From contig NZ_AP023247.1 of NCBI RefSeq assembly GCF_016756535.1, forward strand, positions 1,054,001-1,118,000: a stretch of 64,000 bases of DNA, written 5' to 3'. This document shows, piece by piece, positions 1 through 9,465 of this stretch. Source of the DNA: Mesorhizobium sp. 131-2-1 (GTDB lineage: Bacteria; Pseudomonadota; Alphaproteobacteria; Rhizobiales; Rhizobiaceae). Position 1 is the stretch's first letter. Every line of letters starts with the position of its first letter. The notes under the pieces were generated by a model, which was given only the letters and a program-made list of their open reading frames with translations, ran no database searches and had not been told where the DNA came from. The position numbers and the translations under genes are program-made.

Positions 1-910
1 CGAACAGCGCCGAGGACAGTACCGGCGCTGGCACGCCGGTGTCGATCGCCGCCTTCAGCGTCCAGCGGCCCTCGCCGGAGTCCGAAACGCGGCCGCCGAA
101 CTGCGTAAGCGCCGGGTCGTTCTTCAGCGCCCCGGCGGTGAGATCGAGCAGCCAGGAACCGATGACGCTGCCATGCCGCCAGACCTCGGCGACCTGCGGC
201 AGGTCGATGTCGAATTGGTAGTATTGCGGGTTTTCCAGCGGGCTGGTCTCGGCATCGGCGGTGCGCGCCCGCTTGCCGGCATTGGCCGATTTCAGGATGT
301 TGATGCCTTCGGCATAGGCGGCCATGACGCCGTATTCGATGCCGTTGTGGACCATCTTGACGAAATGGCCGGCGCCGCTCGGCCCGCAATGCAGGTAGCC
401 GTACGGCGCGGTGCCGGCGTCCTTGGGCGGGCTGCTGCCGGCATCGGCGCCGGGCGCCAGCGTGGCGAAGATCGGATCGAGATGGCGTACCGCCTCGTCC
501 GGGCCGCCGATCATCAGGCAGTAGCCACGCTCGAGGCCCCAGACGCCGCCGCTGGTGCCGACATCGACATAGTTGATGCCCTTGGCCGCGAGCTCGGCGG
601 CCTGGTCGACGGCGTCGTGATAGTAGGAATTGCCGCCGTCGATGATGATGTCGCCGGGCTCCATCAGCGCCGCCACCTGGTCGGCGATCCTGCCGGTGAT
701 CGCCGCCGGCAGCATCAGCCAGGCGCTGCGCGGCTTCGAAAGCTTGCCGACGAATTCTTCCATCGAGGCGGCACCGATGGCGCCGTCCTTGACCAAAGCG
801 GCGACGCTTGCCGGGTTGATGTCATAGACGACGCATTCATGGCCGTCGCGCATCAGGCGGCGCACCATGTTGGCGCCCATCCTGCCCAGTCCCATCATTC
901 CGATTTGCAT
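1..910 (-). CDS. gnd: 6-phosphogluconate dehydrogenase, decarboxylating (3' end outside window)
   Basis: The enzyme oxidises and decarboxylates 6-phosphogluconate to ribulose 5-phosphate with reduction of NAD(P) in the cytoplasmic pentose phosphate pathway. The 303 visible residues start MQIGMMGLGRMG, which places the Rossmann glycine motif GLGRMG at residues 7-12. The family motif DGGNSYY and the substrate/catalytic segment GHFVKMVHNGIEYG (lysine near residue 182) follow. The N-terminus is that of the short bacterial form (about 300-340 aa), not the 470-aa form. The gene runs leftward, starts 33 bases after the glucoamylase stop and is probably cotranscribed with it. The C-terminus lies beyond base 1, so completeness cannot be judged. 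Confidence 0.92.
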   Translation of the reverse strand, partial: MQIGMMGLGRMGANMVRRLMRDGHECVVYDINPASVAALVKDGAIGAASMEEFVGKLSKPRSAWLMLPAAITGRIADQVAALMEPGDIIIDGGNSYYHDAVDQAAELAAKGINYVDVGTSGGVWGLERGYCLMIGGPDEAVRHLDPIFATLAPGADAGSSPPKDAGTAPYGYLHCGPSGAGHFVKMVHNGIEYGVMAAYAEGINILKSANAGKRARTADAETSPLENPQYYQFDIDLPQVAEVWRHGSVIGSWLLDLTAGALKNDPALTQFGGRVSDSGEGRWTLKAAIDTGVPAPVLSSALF

Positions 911-943
911 GGTTCTATCCCAGTCGCTTGAGGAAGAAGAAAA

Positions 944-3361
944 CTATTGGCTATCTGGCCCTTCGACGCCGACGGTGAAGTCGACATTCTCCCAACGGCT
1001 GGTGTCGGGCCAGAAAAAAGTGAAGACGAGCGTGCTTCCCGGCTGCAGGTCGGCGACCTGCAAATCCACCAGATGGACGCCGAACGCGTTCTCGGTTGTC
1101 TTGCTGTCCACCACGGTCAGCCATTTGTCGCTGCTCCAGTGCACCACGCCGCGCGCCGCAAGCTCGACGCGCAGCATCTTGCCGGCGGGGATGGAACGGA
1201 TCTTGTTGTTGAAGCGCCATATCCTGCGCGGGCAGGTGGTCCTTGCCTTGACGTAGCGCTCGACGCCTTGCGGCGGCAAGTCGAAAACGGCGCCGTCGCG
1301 CAGCGAACGCAACAGCTTGATGTGCTCGGCGTGCGCCCAGACCAGCGGCATGGCGCTGCCCGAGGGTGCGCCGCGGCGCAATTCGCGCTCCGGAATGTCG
1401 GGACCGTCCCAGACCTGCTCCGGCAGCAGGCCGCCAGGTCCGGCGGATGCCTCGAGCGTCGCGAGCAGGCTCTCCGCCCTGTCGCCGCGGCCGGCGGCGA
1501 GCTCGTAATGGGCGCGCTCGCCCGCCAGCAGCGGCCACGGACGCCCCTGGCCGGTTCCGTCGAAGGGGGCGCCGTCCTCATGCTCGCCGTAGCCGTCGCC
1601 GGTGTAGCGGTACCAGAAAGGTCCTTGCGGCAGGTCGCAGCGCAGCCTGGCGTCGATGACCTTCAAAGTGTCGACGATGCGCGGATCATCCGGGGCTCTC
1701 AGACCAAAACGCACCAGCGCCAGCGCATCCGGGCTGACGATCGCTTCGGCCTGACGGTCGCTGTCGCCGGGCGGCCGGTTCTTGATGGCGACATAGCCAT
1801 CCTTGGGCGAGCCGGCGCCAGACGCATCCGGCGGCGCGATGCGGACGTAGTAGCCATTGACGCCCAGTTCGGCGCACAGCTCCGTCCCCGCGACATAGGT
1901 CCAGCGCTCGACCTGGTCGTTCCAGCAATCCGCGGTCTCGCGCATATAATTAGCCGGCTCGGCATTTCCCATGGCGTCGAATATGTCGGCGGCGGCCAGC
2001 AGGGCGGCGATCTCGACGGCCAGCGTGAACGGGCTGTAGCCGGCATCCTCTTCCCAGCGGTCCTCGCCGGTGACCGGGCCGTTGCGAACGACATAGGAGG
2101 CCGCGCTCTCGATCATCGGCACGAAGTCGGCGAGCTTGGCATGAGGCAGGTGGCCGCCGCGGCGCAACGCGTCGGCCAACAGCAGCGGAAAGGCGCATTC
2201 GTCCATCTGGATGCCCGGCCAATAGGCGGTGCCGTCGGACCAGACATTCTGCGGCCAGTGGCCGTCCGGCTGCTGGATCGAGCGCAGATAGGTCAGGATT
2301 TGCAGCGCCTGCTTGCCGTCACCGGCGGCGAGGAAACCGCCGGCCGTCTCGACCAGGTCGCGCGGCCAGACGAGATGATAGCCGCCAAGATCGTCGTCGC
2401 CCTTGTTGAAGCCCCACGGGATCGACAGGCTGGCGACGGCAGCCCCCGGCCTGGCGATCGACAGGTGCGAAGCCAGCACCGCCGTGCTGGCGCGGTAGGT
2501 GTTCAATCCCGACGCTGCATGCCGGTCGAGCTTGTGCAGCTCGGCCTGCCATTCGCGCCAGTTTTCGACATAGACCTTGGCGGCGGCCTCGAAGCCTTGC
2601 TTCAGGCTGGCAAAAGCCACGTCGGCGGCCTCTTCCGGCGAGGCTCCGAAGCCAAGCGCCAGCAGCGCCGTGTGGTCGGCGGCGGAAAAGCCGATCTCGC
2701 CGGTCAGCGCCACATTGCCGTCCTCCGCCCGGCGGCAGGCCGGATCGAGCGCGCCGCCATGCTGGAGCTGCTGCCAGCCGTCGGAGAAGCCGACATAGCC
2801 GGCCGAACAGGCGCCCCAGGCCAGCGATGAGGCAAGCGCCAGGCAAGTGCCGCGCCCGGAGGCGAACAGCACAGGCTTGCCCTTGTGCTCGCCCACCCAG
2901 GCGGTGTTGCCCATGCCGGCATTGACGAGATGCGGCGCGAGCAGCGCATAGACACGGTAATCGCTGGCCGAGCCCTTCAGCGGCGTGAATGTGATCTCCT
3001 GCAGCAGGACAGGGCGTTTCGGATCCGTAATGATCCTTTTGCCGATCCTGTACGTCCCGTCGGTCGCGGTGTTGGCCAGCCTGTAGGCGGGCACGCCGTC
3101 CTCGACGGGCGACACGTCATGCGCGGCATCGCGCTTCTCTTCGGAGAAATAGCCGCCGGGACCGGTGACAATCAGTCCCATGTCGCGCGTGCACGCCTTG
3201 TCAAGGCGCGGATAGTAGATCTCGTTGAGGATGCCGTGGCTGAGCGTGAACCAGACCGGGCTTGCCCGGGAAAGCGCGGTGCCGACGCCGCTCTTGGCGC
3301 TTGATGTCCAGCGCGCCGGTATCCCCGGGGCGCCCTGAGCAACGGTCGGCTTCACTGCCAT
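944..3361 (-). CDS. Glycoside hydrolase family 15 glucoamylase/glucodextranase-like enzyme
   Basis: This is an 805-residue protein predicted to release glucose from the non-reducing ends of alpha-glucans. The N-terminal 270 or so residues form the beta-sandwich expected in bacterial GH15 enzymes. The (alpha/alpha)6 catalytic barrel follows, with the general-acid motif RWEED near residue 434 and the general-base motif LLPEQVWDG near residue 644. A C-terminal extension of about 110 residues resembles the extra domain of glucodextranases. The start is ATG at 3361 because AGGAGG lies six bases upstream; the frame stays open further upstream without similarity to the family. No signal peptide is evident, suggesting a cytoplasmic role on internal glucans. 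It precedes gnd in a likely operon, so released glucose could feed the pentose phosphate route. Confidence 0.88.
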   Translation of the reverse strand: MAVKPTVAQGAPGIPARWTSSAKSGVGTALSRASPVWFTLSHGILNEIYYPRLDKACTRDMGLIVTGPGGYFSEEKRDAAHDVSPVEDGVPAYRLANTATDGTYRIGKRIITDPKRPVLLQEITFTPLKGSASDYRVYALLAPHLVNAGMGNTAWVGEHKGKPVLFASGRGTCLALASSLAWGACSAGYVGFSDGWQQLQHGGALDPACRRAEDGNVALTGEIGFSAADHTALLALGFGASPEEAADVAFASLKQGFEAAAKVYVENWREWQAELHKLDRHAASGLNTYRASTAVLASHLSIARPGAAVASLSIPWGFNKGDDDLGGYHLVWPRDLVETAGGFLAAGDGKQALQILTYLRSIQQPDGHWPQNVWSDGTAYWPGIQMDECAFPLLLADALRRGGHLPHAKLADFVPMIESAASYVVRNGPVTGEDRWEEDAGYSPFTLAVEIAALLAAADIFDAMGNAEPANYMRETADCWNDQVERWTYVAGTELCAELGVNGYYVRIAPPDASGAGSPKDGYVAIKNRPPGDSDRQAEAIVSPDALALVRFGLRAPDDPRIVDTLKVIDARLRCDLPQGPFWYRYTGDGYGEHEDGAPFDGTGQGRPWPLLAGERAHYELAAGRGDRAESLLATLEASAGPGGLLPEQVWDGPDIPERELRRGAPSGSAMPLVWAHAEHIKLLRSLRDGAVFDLPPQGVERYVKARTTCPRRIWRFNNKIRSIPAGKMLRVELAARGVVHWSSDKWLTVVDSKTTENAFGVHLVDLQVADLQPGSTLVFTFFWPDTSRWENVDFTVGVEGPDSQ

Positions 3362-3586
3362 GCATTGGCCTCCTGCCGCCGTTCCTAAACCAGGAGCCGA
3401 AGGCATTTCAACCGTCGCACCTGAAGTTGATCGCCGGCGGCGAGGGCAGGCGTCGTTGACGCGGCATCGGCAAGCGTCCACTATTTCGCCGGCAGGGAGG
3501 ACTGCAGCAAATCGCGTATCGGCCGCGCTCGCCAACGAGGCGTCGTGGCGTGCCGCCTGGTTTGCGGAGATGGCGAGGGAAGAGAC

Positions 3587-4849
3587 ATGTCGGACGTATC
3601 TCCCCAGTTGATAGACCGGCTGGTCGCCATTTCCCGCGCGCTTGCCGGCCATATCGATCCGGGCTCGGCGTTCCGGGCGACGGCGATCGAAATCGGTACG
3701 CTCATTCCGCACGACCACATCGACCTGGCGGTGCTGTCGCAGGACGGCCGCATGCATGCCTGCTACGAAGCCGGCTTCCACACCAGCTGGAGCGAGCTGG
3801 CGCAGCATCCTGTCGAGGGCAGCCCGATCCGGCGCGTGCTGTGGGGCCAGACGCCCTATCTGCTGTCGGACAACGCGCTTGTCGACGAGCGCTTCCACTT
3901 TGACGGCGCCTTCGACCAGCCGATCTTCGAAGCCAGGCTGCGCAGCCGCATCATCGTGCCGCTGAGAGCGCGTGGCAGCGTCATCGGCGCGCTCAACATC
4001 AGCCGCCACGAGATCGGCTGCTACACGCAGACGGATGTGGCCGTCGCCCAGCAATGCGCCGATCTCATCGCCCCCTACATCTTTGCGCTGATCCAGACCG
4101 AGGAGGCGCGCCGCGCGATGCTCGCCGAGAGCGAGGCGCGTAACCGGGCGGAGCTGCTCAGGGTCGGCGCCTCGCAATTGACCGAAGGCATGGAGCGCGA
4201 GCGTCGCCGCATGGCCATGGACCTGCACGACCAGACGCTTGCCGACCTTGCCCGCATCGCGCGCCAGGTCTCGGCCTTCCGCAGCCGAGGGATCGCGCGG
4301 ACGGCCCAGCTCGCCGACCTCGAGCAGGAGATCGCCGGCTGCCTGGCGGAGCTGCGCCACATCGTCGACGACATGCGGCCGAGCGTGCTCGAGCTGTTCG
4401 GGCTGCGCGACGCCGTCGAGGCGCATCTCAACCGCAGCGTCGCGCGGGCGAAACCGCCGATCGCGGTGCGCATCGCCGACACCAGCGACGGCAGCGCCGA
4501 CAGCCTGTCGGAGACGATGCGCACGTCGCTCTACCGGATCGTGCAGGAAGCGATCAACAATGCGGTGCGGCACGCCGCACCCGGCCGGATCGAGGTGCTG
4601 CTGACCTCGACCGATAGCGTGTTCAAGGTCGTCGTCACCGATGACGGCCATGGCTGCGGCACGATCGATCCAGCGGCGCAAGGCGGCATCGGCCACATGC
4701 ATACGCGGGCGGCGCTCGTCGGCGCGCGGCTGCGCTTCGAGCCGGCCGGCCGCAAGGGCGGCACCAGGGTGGTGATCGAGATCGATCGCGCGCCGGCCGA
4801 CGGCAAGCCGGCCATGGCGGCGGGCGAGCCAATATCGGAGGTGGCGTGA
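3587..4849 (+). CDS. Sensor histidine kinase with GAF domain (HisKA_3 type)
   Basis: The 420-residue protein has a GAF sensory domain (about residues 15-170), a NarL-partner type dimerisation domain and a C-terminal ATPase. The phospho-acceptor is His214 in the box MAMDLHDQTL. The ATP-binding N box is QEAINNAVRHA, and the G-rich lid is weak (GGIGHMHTRA). There are no membrane segments, so it should sense a cytoplasmic signal. ATG 3587 is preceded by GAGGGA. It diverges from the glucoamylase-gnd pair across 225 bases. Its stop overlaps the start of the response regulator by one base, so the two form one translationally coupled system. The signal is unknown; proximity suggests carbohydrate genes as targets, which is only inference. 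Confidence 0.88.
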   Translation: MSDVSPQLIDRLVAISRALAGHIDPGSAFRATAIEIGTLIPHDHIDLAVLSQDGRMHACYEAGFHTSWSELAQHPVEGSPIRRVLWGQTPYLLSDNALVDERFHFDGAFDQPIFEARLRSRIIVPLRARGSVIGALNISRHEIGCYTQTDVAVAQQCADLIAPYIFALIQTEEARRAMLAESEARNRAELLRVGASQLTEGMERERRRMAMDLHDQTLADLARIARQVSAFRSRGIARTAQLADLEQEIAGCLAELRHIVDDMRPSVLELFGLRDAVEAHLNRSVARAKPPIAVRIADTSDGSADSLSETMRTSLYRIVQEAINNAVRHAAPGRIEVLLTSTDSVFKVVVTDDGHGCGTIDPAAQGGIGHMHTRAALVGARLRFEPAGRKGGTRVVIEIDRAPADGKPAMAAGEPISEVA

Positions 4850-5586
4850 TGTTGGTCATGATCGCCGAGAATGACGGGCTGCATCGCACTTTCGCGCGCC
4901 GGACGGTGGAACAGTTGTGGCCCGGCGACGTCGAGGTGATCGAGGCCGGCGACGGCGAGGATGCCATCAACATGGCGGCCGAGCGCGAGCCGCCGCATGT
5001 CGTGCTCGACCTGCAGCTGCCCAAGGCAACGGGCATCGAGGTGGCCCGCGCCATCTGGAGCCGGCGCGCCGGCACGCACATCCTGTTCTGGTCGAACTTC
5101 GCCGACGAGGCCTATGTACGCGGCGTGGCGCGCATCGTGCCGCCCGGCTCGGTCTATGGCTATGTGCTGAAATCGGCGACCGAGGAAGGCATGCGCTCGG
5201 CGCTGCGCGGGGTCTTCCGCGAAGGCCACTGCATCATCGACCGCGAGATACGCGGCATCCAGCACCGGGTCCAGGATCGTTTCGAAGGCATCACCGACGG
5301 CGAATATGAAAGCCTGATCGACATCGCGCTCGGCCTGACCGACAGGGCGATCGCAACGCGCCGGGGCCTGTCGATCCGCGGCGCGCAAAGCCGCATCAAG
5401 CATGTCTACGACAAGCTGGGCATCGTGCCGCCGGAGGACGGTGCCGGCGAGGCCTCCGTCTTCAACTCACGCACGCGCGCAATCTACCTCGCCTTGGCGC
5501 GCGGCCTGATCAACATCGACGCGCTGCGGCGCGAGCAGGACAGGCTCGACGCTTGGCTGGCCCAGGCGGCGCCGCAGGAACAATAA
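4849..5586 (+). CDS. Response regulator, receiver plus LuxR-type helix-turn-helix
   Basis: This 245-residue partner of the upstream kinase has an N-terminal receiver domain with acidic residues near position 8, Asp54 as phospho-acceptor (VVLDLQLP) and a lysine in YVLKSA near residue 105. The C-terminal part carries a LuxR/NarL-like segment (ITDGEYESLIDIALGLTDR, then KHVYDKLGI), so it should bind DNA. About 45 further residues follow the recognition helix, longer than most NarL-family members. ATG 4849 is chosen rather than GTG 4846 because it gives the TGATG stop-start overlap with the kinase. Direct targets cannot be read from the sequence. Confidence 0.85.
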   Translation: MLVMIAENDGLHRTFARRTVEQLWPGDVEVIEAGDGEDAINMAAEREPPHVVLDLQLPKATGIEVARAIWSRRAGTHILFWSNFADEAYVRGVARIVPPGSVYGYVLKSATEEGMRSALRGVFREGHCIIDREIRGIQHRVQDRFEGITDGEYESLIDIALGLTDRAIATRRGLSIRGAQSRIKHVYDKLGIVPPEDGAGEASVFNSRTRAIYLALARGLINIDALRREQDRLDAWLAQAAPQEQ

Positions 5587-5717
5587 TCCTTGCCATCCGC
5601 GGGCTGAAGGAGGCGACTGTGCAAAACCACAGTCGGCTCTGCGCGTTGACCGGTATCGCCCGGCCCGGGCCCTGACTAGGCTCGCCCTCCACAACAAGAA
5701 AATTGCGGGAAGCGCCG

Positions 5718-5912
5718 ATGCCGTTCGTCAACATACGGATACTCGAAGGCCATTCGCAAAAGCGCAAGGACGAGATTTCACGGCGCGTCACCGAGGCCAT
5801 CAGCGAGGTCGCCGAACTGCCCAAGGATGCGATCTGGGTGGTGTTCGAGGATGTGACGAAAGGTGACTGGTTCGTCGGCGGCAAAGTCGCCAGCAAGCCG
5901 AAGCTTCCATAA
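5718..5912 (+). CDS. 4-oxalocrotonate tautomerase family enzyme
   Basis: The 64-residue protein begins MPFVNIRILEG. Removal of the initiator Met would expose Pro as the catalytic base, as in 4-oxalocrotonate tautomerases, which are small hexameric keto-enol isomerases. The length matches the family (60-75 aa). The ATG at 5718 is preferred over an upstream TTG because only it exposes the proline. Its TAA overlaps the ATG of the SMP-30 lactonase by one base (TAATG), so the two are translationally coupled. The pairing suggests a short catabolic step acting on a sugar-acid or lactone intermediate. The substrate is unknown. Confidence 0.88.
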   Translation: MPFVNIRILEGHSQKRKDEISRRVTEAISEVAELPKDAIWVVFEDVTKGDWFVGGKVASKPKLP

Positions 5913-6799
5913 TGTCCACCCCGGCCAGGGTTCGCCATTCCGGCTTCGGCGATGTCGTCGGCAATGCGGCGATGGAAAGGCTCGCCACTGGCTATGGGTT
6001 CATCGAAGGGCCGGTATGGCACCCCTACGAGAAATGGCTGGTGTTCTCCGACATCCCGGAAAGCCGCATGTACAGGCGCAGCGCCTCAGGCGAGATCGAA
6101 CTGTTCCGCGAGCCCAGCCACAAGGCCAATGGCAACACGCTCGACCGCCAGGGGCGGCTGGTCACCTGCGAGCACGCGACGAGCCGGGTGACCCGCGCCG
6201 AGCCGAGCGGCGCTGTTACGGTGCTGGCCACGCACTACGCGGACAAGGAACTCAACAGCCCCAACGACATCGTGGTTGCCACCGGCGGGTCGATCTACTT
6301 CACCGATCCGGGCTTTGGGCGGGTGGAATTCTACGGCGTGCCGAGGCCGCAGGAGCTGCCCTTCCAGGGCGTCTACCGTATCGACGGCAACGGCGCCCTC
6401 ACCTTGCTTGCCGACGATTTCGCGCAGCCGAACGGGCTCTGCTTCTCGCTGGACGAGTCGCGCCTGTTCATCAACGACACCGAGCGGGGCCACATCAGGG
6501 TGTTCGGCGTCGAGGCCAATGGCGACCTCAATGGCGGCGCCGTCTGGGCGGCGACCGAGGGCACGGAGCCCGGATCGCCCGACGGCATGAAGATCGACAG
6601 CCGCGGCAATCTCTACTGCACTGGCCCGGGCGGCATCCACGTCTTCGACGCGTCCGGCGAGCTTCTGGGCGTCATCGCGACGCCGGAAGAGTGTGCCAAT
6701 TTCACCTTCGGCGACGAGGATTTGAGGAGCCTCTACATCGCCGCGTCGACATCGCTTTACCGGCTGAGAGTCCGCGTGCCGGGGCTTAGGCTGTTCTGA
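5912..6799 (+). CDS. SMP-30/gluconolactonase/LRE family lactonase
   Basis: The 295-residue protein is a predicted six-bladed beta-propeller, metal-dependent lactonase that opens sugar lactones to acids. Metal-ligand motifs of the family are visible: Glu in GFIEGPVW (near residue 32), Asn in NSPNDI (near residue 117) and Asp in GSPDGMKI (near residue 225). No signal peptide is present. It overlaps the tautomerase by one base and lies 90 bases upstream of a sugar-type binding protein. The group therefore looks like an uptake-and-catabolism cassette for a sugar that is handled as a lactone. The exact sugar is not determined by the sequence. Confidence 0.88.
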   Translation: MSTPARVRHSGFGDVVGNAAMERLATGYGFIEGPVWHPYEKWLVFSDIPESRMYRRSASGEIELFREPSHKANGNTLDRQGRLVTCEHATSRVTRAEPSGAVTVLATHYADKELNSPNDIVVATGGSIYFTDPGFGRVEFYGVPRPQELPFQGVYRIDGNGALTLLADDFAQPNGLCFSLDESRLFINDTERGHIRVFGVEANGDLNGGAVWAATEGTEPGSPDGMKIDSRGNLYCTGPGGIHVFDASGELLGVIATPEECANFTFGDEDLRSLYIAASTSLYRLRVRVPGLRLF

Positions 6800-6889
6800 G
6801 CGCGGGCGCGCTCGCATTCGAACTGGAGGCATGCCGGGGCAAAGCCGGCGATATCTGTAGCAGTCAACAACATCTGGGAGGATTATGAC

Positions 6890-7903
6890 ATGAAGAAACT
6901 ACTCGTCCTGAGCGCTCTGGCGGCGATGCTCGCCTCGGGCACCGCGCTGGCCGACACCAGCGGCAAGAAGATCGCCTTCTCCAACAATTATGCCGGCAAT
7001 TCTTGGCGCCAGGCGATGCTGGACAGCTACGGCATCGTCACCAAGAAGGCGGTCGAGGACAAGGTGGTCGCGGCCGCCGACGTCTTCACCACCGCCGACA
7101 AGGAAGTGCCGACCCAGGCCGCCCAGGTGCAGAACCTGATCCTGCAGGGCTACGACGCCATCGTCATCAACGCCGCCTCGCCGGACGCGCTCAACGGCGC
7201 CATCAAGCAGGCCTGCGATGCCGGCATCGTCGTCGTTTCGTTTGACGGCATCGTCACCGAGCCCTGCGCCTACCGCGTCGTCGTCGACTTCAAGGACATG
7301 GGCAAGCAGGAAGTCGAGCAGATGGCCAAGTTCCAGCCCAAGGGCGGCAACCTGCTCGAGATCCGCGGTCTCGCCGGCACCTCGATCGACGATGCCATCC
7401 ATGCCGGCATCCTCGAAGGCGTTGCCGCGCATCCCGAGTTCAAGATTGTCGGCTCGGTGACCGGCGACTGGGACCAGACGACGGCGCAGAAGGCGGTGGC
7501 AACCATCCTGCCGTCGCTGCCGGACGTCGTCGGCATCGTCGACCAGGGCGGTGACGGCTACGGCGCCGCGCAAGCCTTCGCCGCCGCCGGCAAGCCGCGC
7601 CCGACCATCATCATGGGCAACCGCCAGGACGAGCTGAAATGGTGGAAGGAGCAGAAGGACAAGGACGGCTACCAGACCTGGTCGGCTTCGATCGCCCCCG
7701 GCGTCTCGTCGCTCGGCTTCTGGGTGGCGCAGCAGGTGCTCGACGGCCGCACGGACATTCCGCATGACCTTCTGGTGCCCTATCTCGCCTTCACCCAGGA
7801 CGATTTCGAAGCCGCGCTGCCGAAGATCAAGGAGGGTGGTGTCGCCACGCACGAATACACGCAGGAAGACGCCATCGCGGCCATCAAAGCCAACATCAAG
7901 TGA
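6890..7903 (+). CDS. Sugar ABC transporter substrate-binding protein (CUT2/RbsB-like)
   Basis: The 337-residue periplasmic binding protein starts with a Sec signal peptide (MKKLLVLSALAAMLASGTALA, cleavage after residue 21 or so). It continues with the type I fold of ribose/galactose binders, for example QNLILQGYDAIVINAASPDALNGAI and DQGGDGYGAAQAF. ATG 6890 has a strong GGGAGG site. It heads a four-gene operon with an ATPase and two permeases. Substrate identity cannot be read from sequence; the adjacent lactonase and tautomerase hint at an aldose or a sugar acid. Confidence 0.9.
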   Translation: MKKLLVLSALAAMLASGTALADTSGKKIAFSNNYAGNSWRQAMLDSYGIVTKKAVEDKVVAAADVFTTADKEVPTQAAQVQNLILQGYDAIVINAASPDALNGAIKQACDAGIVVVSFDGIVTEPCAYRVVVDFKDMGKQEVEQMAKFQPKGGNLLEIRGLAGTSIDDAIHAGILEGVAAHPEFKIVGSVTGDWDQTTAQKAVATILPSLPDVVGIVDQGGDGYGAAQAFAAAGKPRPTIIMGNRQDELKWWKEQKDKDGYQTWSASIAPGVSSLGFWVAQQVLDGRTDIPHDLLVPYLAFTQDDFEAALPKIKEGGVATHEYTQEDAIAAIKANIK

Positions 7904-7949
7904 TGGTTGAACTGTTGCCGCCGGCATCGCCAACCGGATATCGTTGAGC

Positions 7950-9464
7950 ATGCCCGCGGCAAACACCGACATCACCAGGCCAGACGGCGCCGAAAGGAAT
8001 TTCGGCGCCGCCAATTTTGACATCATCAGGCTGGACGGCGCCGAAAAGCATTTCGGCGCCGTCCGGGCGCTCAGCGGCGTCGACTTCCATGTCGGAGCCG
8101 GCGAATGCGTCGGCCTCGTCGGCCATAACGGCGCTGGCAAGTCGACGCTCATGCATATGGTGGCGGGCACGCTTGTCCCCGACAGCGGCGCGATCACGGT
8201 GCGCGGCAGCGCCGAGCAGGCCTATTCGGTGCCGCGTGCGCAGCAACTCGGCATACGCTGCGTGTTCCAGGAACTGTCGCTCTGCCCGAATCTCAGCATC
8301 GCCGAGAACACGCGCGTCAACCATCCCTCGCTCACCGGTTTCGGCTGGCGGCGCAAGGCTGCCGACCTCATCACCGCCAAGCTGGACGAGATCTTTCCGG
8401 ACCATGGCATCTCGGCTTCCGACATCGCCGGCGACCTGTCGATCGGCCGGCGGCAGATGGTGGAGGTGGCGCGTGCCTTCACGCTGACGCAGGATCCGCT
8501 GGCGCTGGTCATCCTCGACGAGCCGACCTCCTCGCTCGATGCGCATACGGCCGGCCAGCTGCTTGCCTACGTTCGCCGCTTCGTCGCCTCGGGCGGCAGC
8601 TGCATCCTGATCTCGCATGTGCTGGGCGAGGTGCTGCAGAACGCCGACCGCATCGTGGTGATGCGCGACGGCAAGGTCGTCGCCGCCGACGCAGCGGGCG
8701 CCTTCGACCGCGACCGGCTGGTCGCCACCATGGGCGGCGCCGAAGCGCACCAGAGGACCGCCGCCCAGACGGCGAAAGCCGAGGCCGGCCCGCTGCGGGT
8801 CAAGGCGCGGCCGGCGCGGCAGCTGGACGGCAAGGAGCTTGTCGCCCGCGCGGGTGAGATCATCGGGCTCGCCGGGCTCGCAGGCCATGGCCAGACCGAT
8901 CTCCTGCTGGCGATCTTCGCCGCCGCAGCGCGTGCCCGGACCGGCATCGAGGTGACCGCGCCGGTGGCGCTGGTCGCCGGCGACCGCCAGTCGGACGGCA
9001 TCTTTGCGCAATGGTCGATCGCGCAGAACATCGGCATCCGTTCGCTGGCGCGGCTGCGCAGCGGGCTCCTGATCTCGCCGCAGCGCGAGGCCGAGCTTGC
9101 CGAGTTCTGGAAGAACAAGATCGGCATCCGCACGCCCGACATGAACAACAACATCTACTCGCTGTCCGGCGGCAACCAGCAGAAGGCGCTGTTTGCCCGG
9201 GCGCTGGGCTCGGATGCCGGGATCGTGCTGATGGACGATCCGATGCGCGGCGTCGACATCGGCACCAAGCTCGAAGTCTACGACCTGGTGCGCGAGGAGG
9301 CCCGCAAGGGCCGCACCTTCCTCTGGTACACAACCGAAACCGAAGAGCTCGACAATTGCGATCACGTCTATGTCTTCAAGAACGGCCGGATCGTCGCCAA
9401 TCTCGGGCGCGACGAGCTGACCGAGGAGAAGATCATCCAGTCCTCGTTCGGCGATGCGGCCTGA
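7950..9464 (+). CDS. Sugar ABC transporter ATP-binding protein, two nucleotide-binding domains
   Basis: The protein of about 504 residues is an RbsA/MglA-like double ATPase that powers the adjacent permeases. The first domain has Walker A GHNGAGKST, signature LSIGRRQ and Walker B LVILDEPTSS. The second has the degenerate Walker A of this class (GLAGHGQTD) and a canonical LSGGNQQ signature with VLMDDPMRG. The first 17-residue strand (D-I-x-R-x-D-G-A-E-x-x-F-G-A) is present twice in tandem before Walker A, which is unusual. ATG 7950 is used; TTG 7944 is an alternative. Neither has a strong ribosome site, so the true start could even lie between the two repeat copies. Confidence 0.88.
   Translation: MPAANTDITRPDGAERNFGAANFDIIRLDGAEKHFGAVRALSGVDFHVGAGECVGLVGHNGAGKSTLMHMVAGTLVPDSGAITVRGSAEQAYSVPRAQQLGIRCVFQELSLCPNLSIAENTRVNHPSLTGFGWRRKAADLITAKLDEIFPDHGISASDIAGDLSIGRRQMVEVARAFTLTQDPLALVILDEPTSSLDAHTAGQLLAYVRRFVASGGSCILISHVLGEVLQNADRIVVMRDGKVVAADAAGAFDRDRLVATMGGAEAHQRTAAQTAKAEAGPLRVKARPARQLDGKELVARAGEIIGLAGLAGHGQTDLLLAIFAAAARARTGIEVTAPVALVAGDRQSDGIFAQWSIAQNIGIRSLARLRSGLLISPQREAELAEFWKNKIGIRTPDMNNNIYSLSGGNQQKALFARALGSDAGIVLMDDPMRGVDIGTKLEVYDLVREEARKGRTFLWYTTETEELDNCDHVYVFKNGRIVANLGRDELTEEKIIQSSFGDAA
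7968..8069 (+). repeat. 51-bp tandem duplication inside the ABC ATPase 5' end
   Basis: Two imperfect 51-bp units, 7968-8018 and 8019-8069, begin GACATCACCAGG and GACATCATCAGG and both contain GACGGCGCCGAAA followed by TTTCGGCGCCG. The unit is exactly 17 codons, so the frame is kept. It repeats the first beta-strand region of the ATPase. The copies differ at several bases, so the event is not very recent. Confidence 0.85.
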
Positions 9465-9465
9465 G

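Noticed and set aside
947..2830. Long 627-codon reading frame on the + strand
   Set aside because: It is antisense to the glucoamylase gene, has no recognisable domain, and such open antisense frames are expected in high-GC coding DNA.
3362..4702. N-terminal extension of the glucoamylase frame
   Set aside because: The frame is open but overlaps the kinase gene antisense. The good ribosome site and family N-terminus are at 3361.
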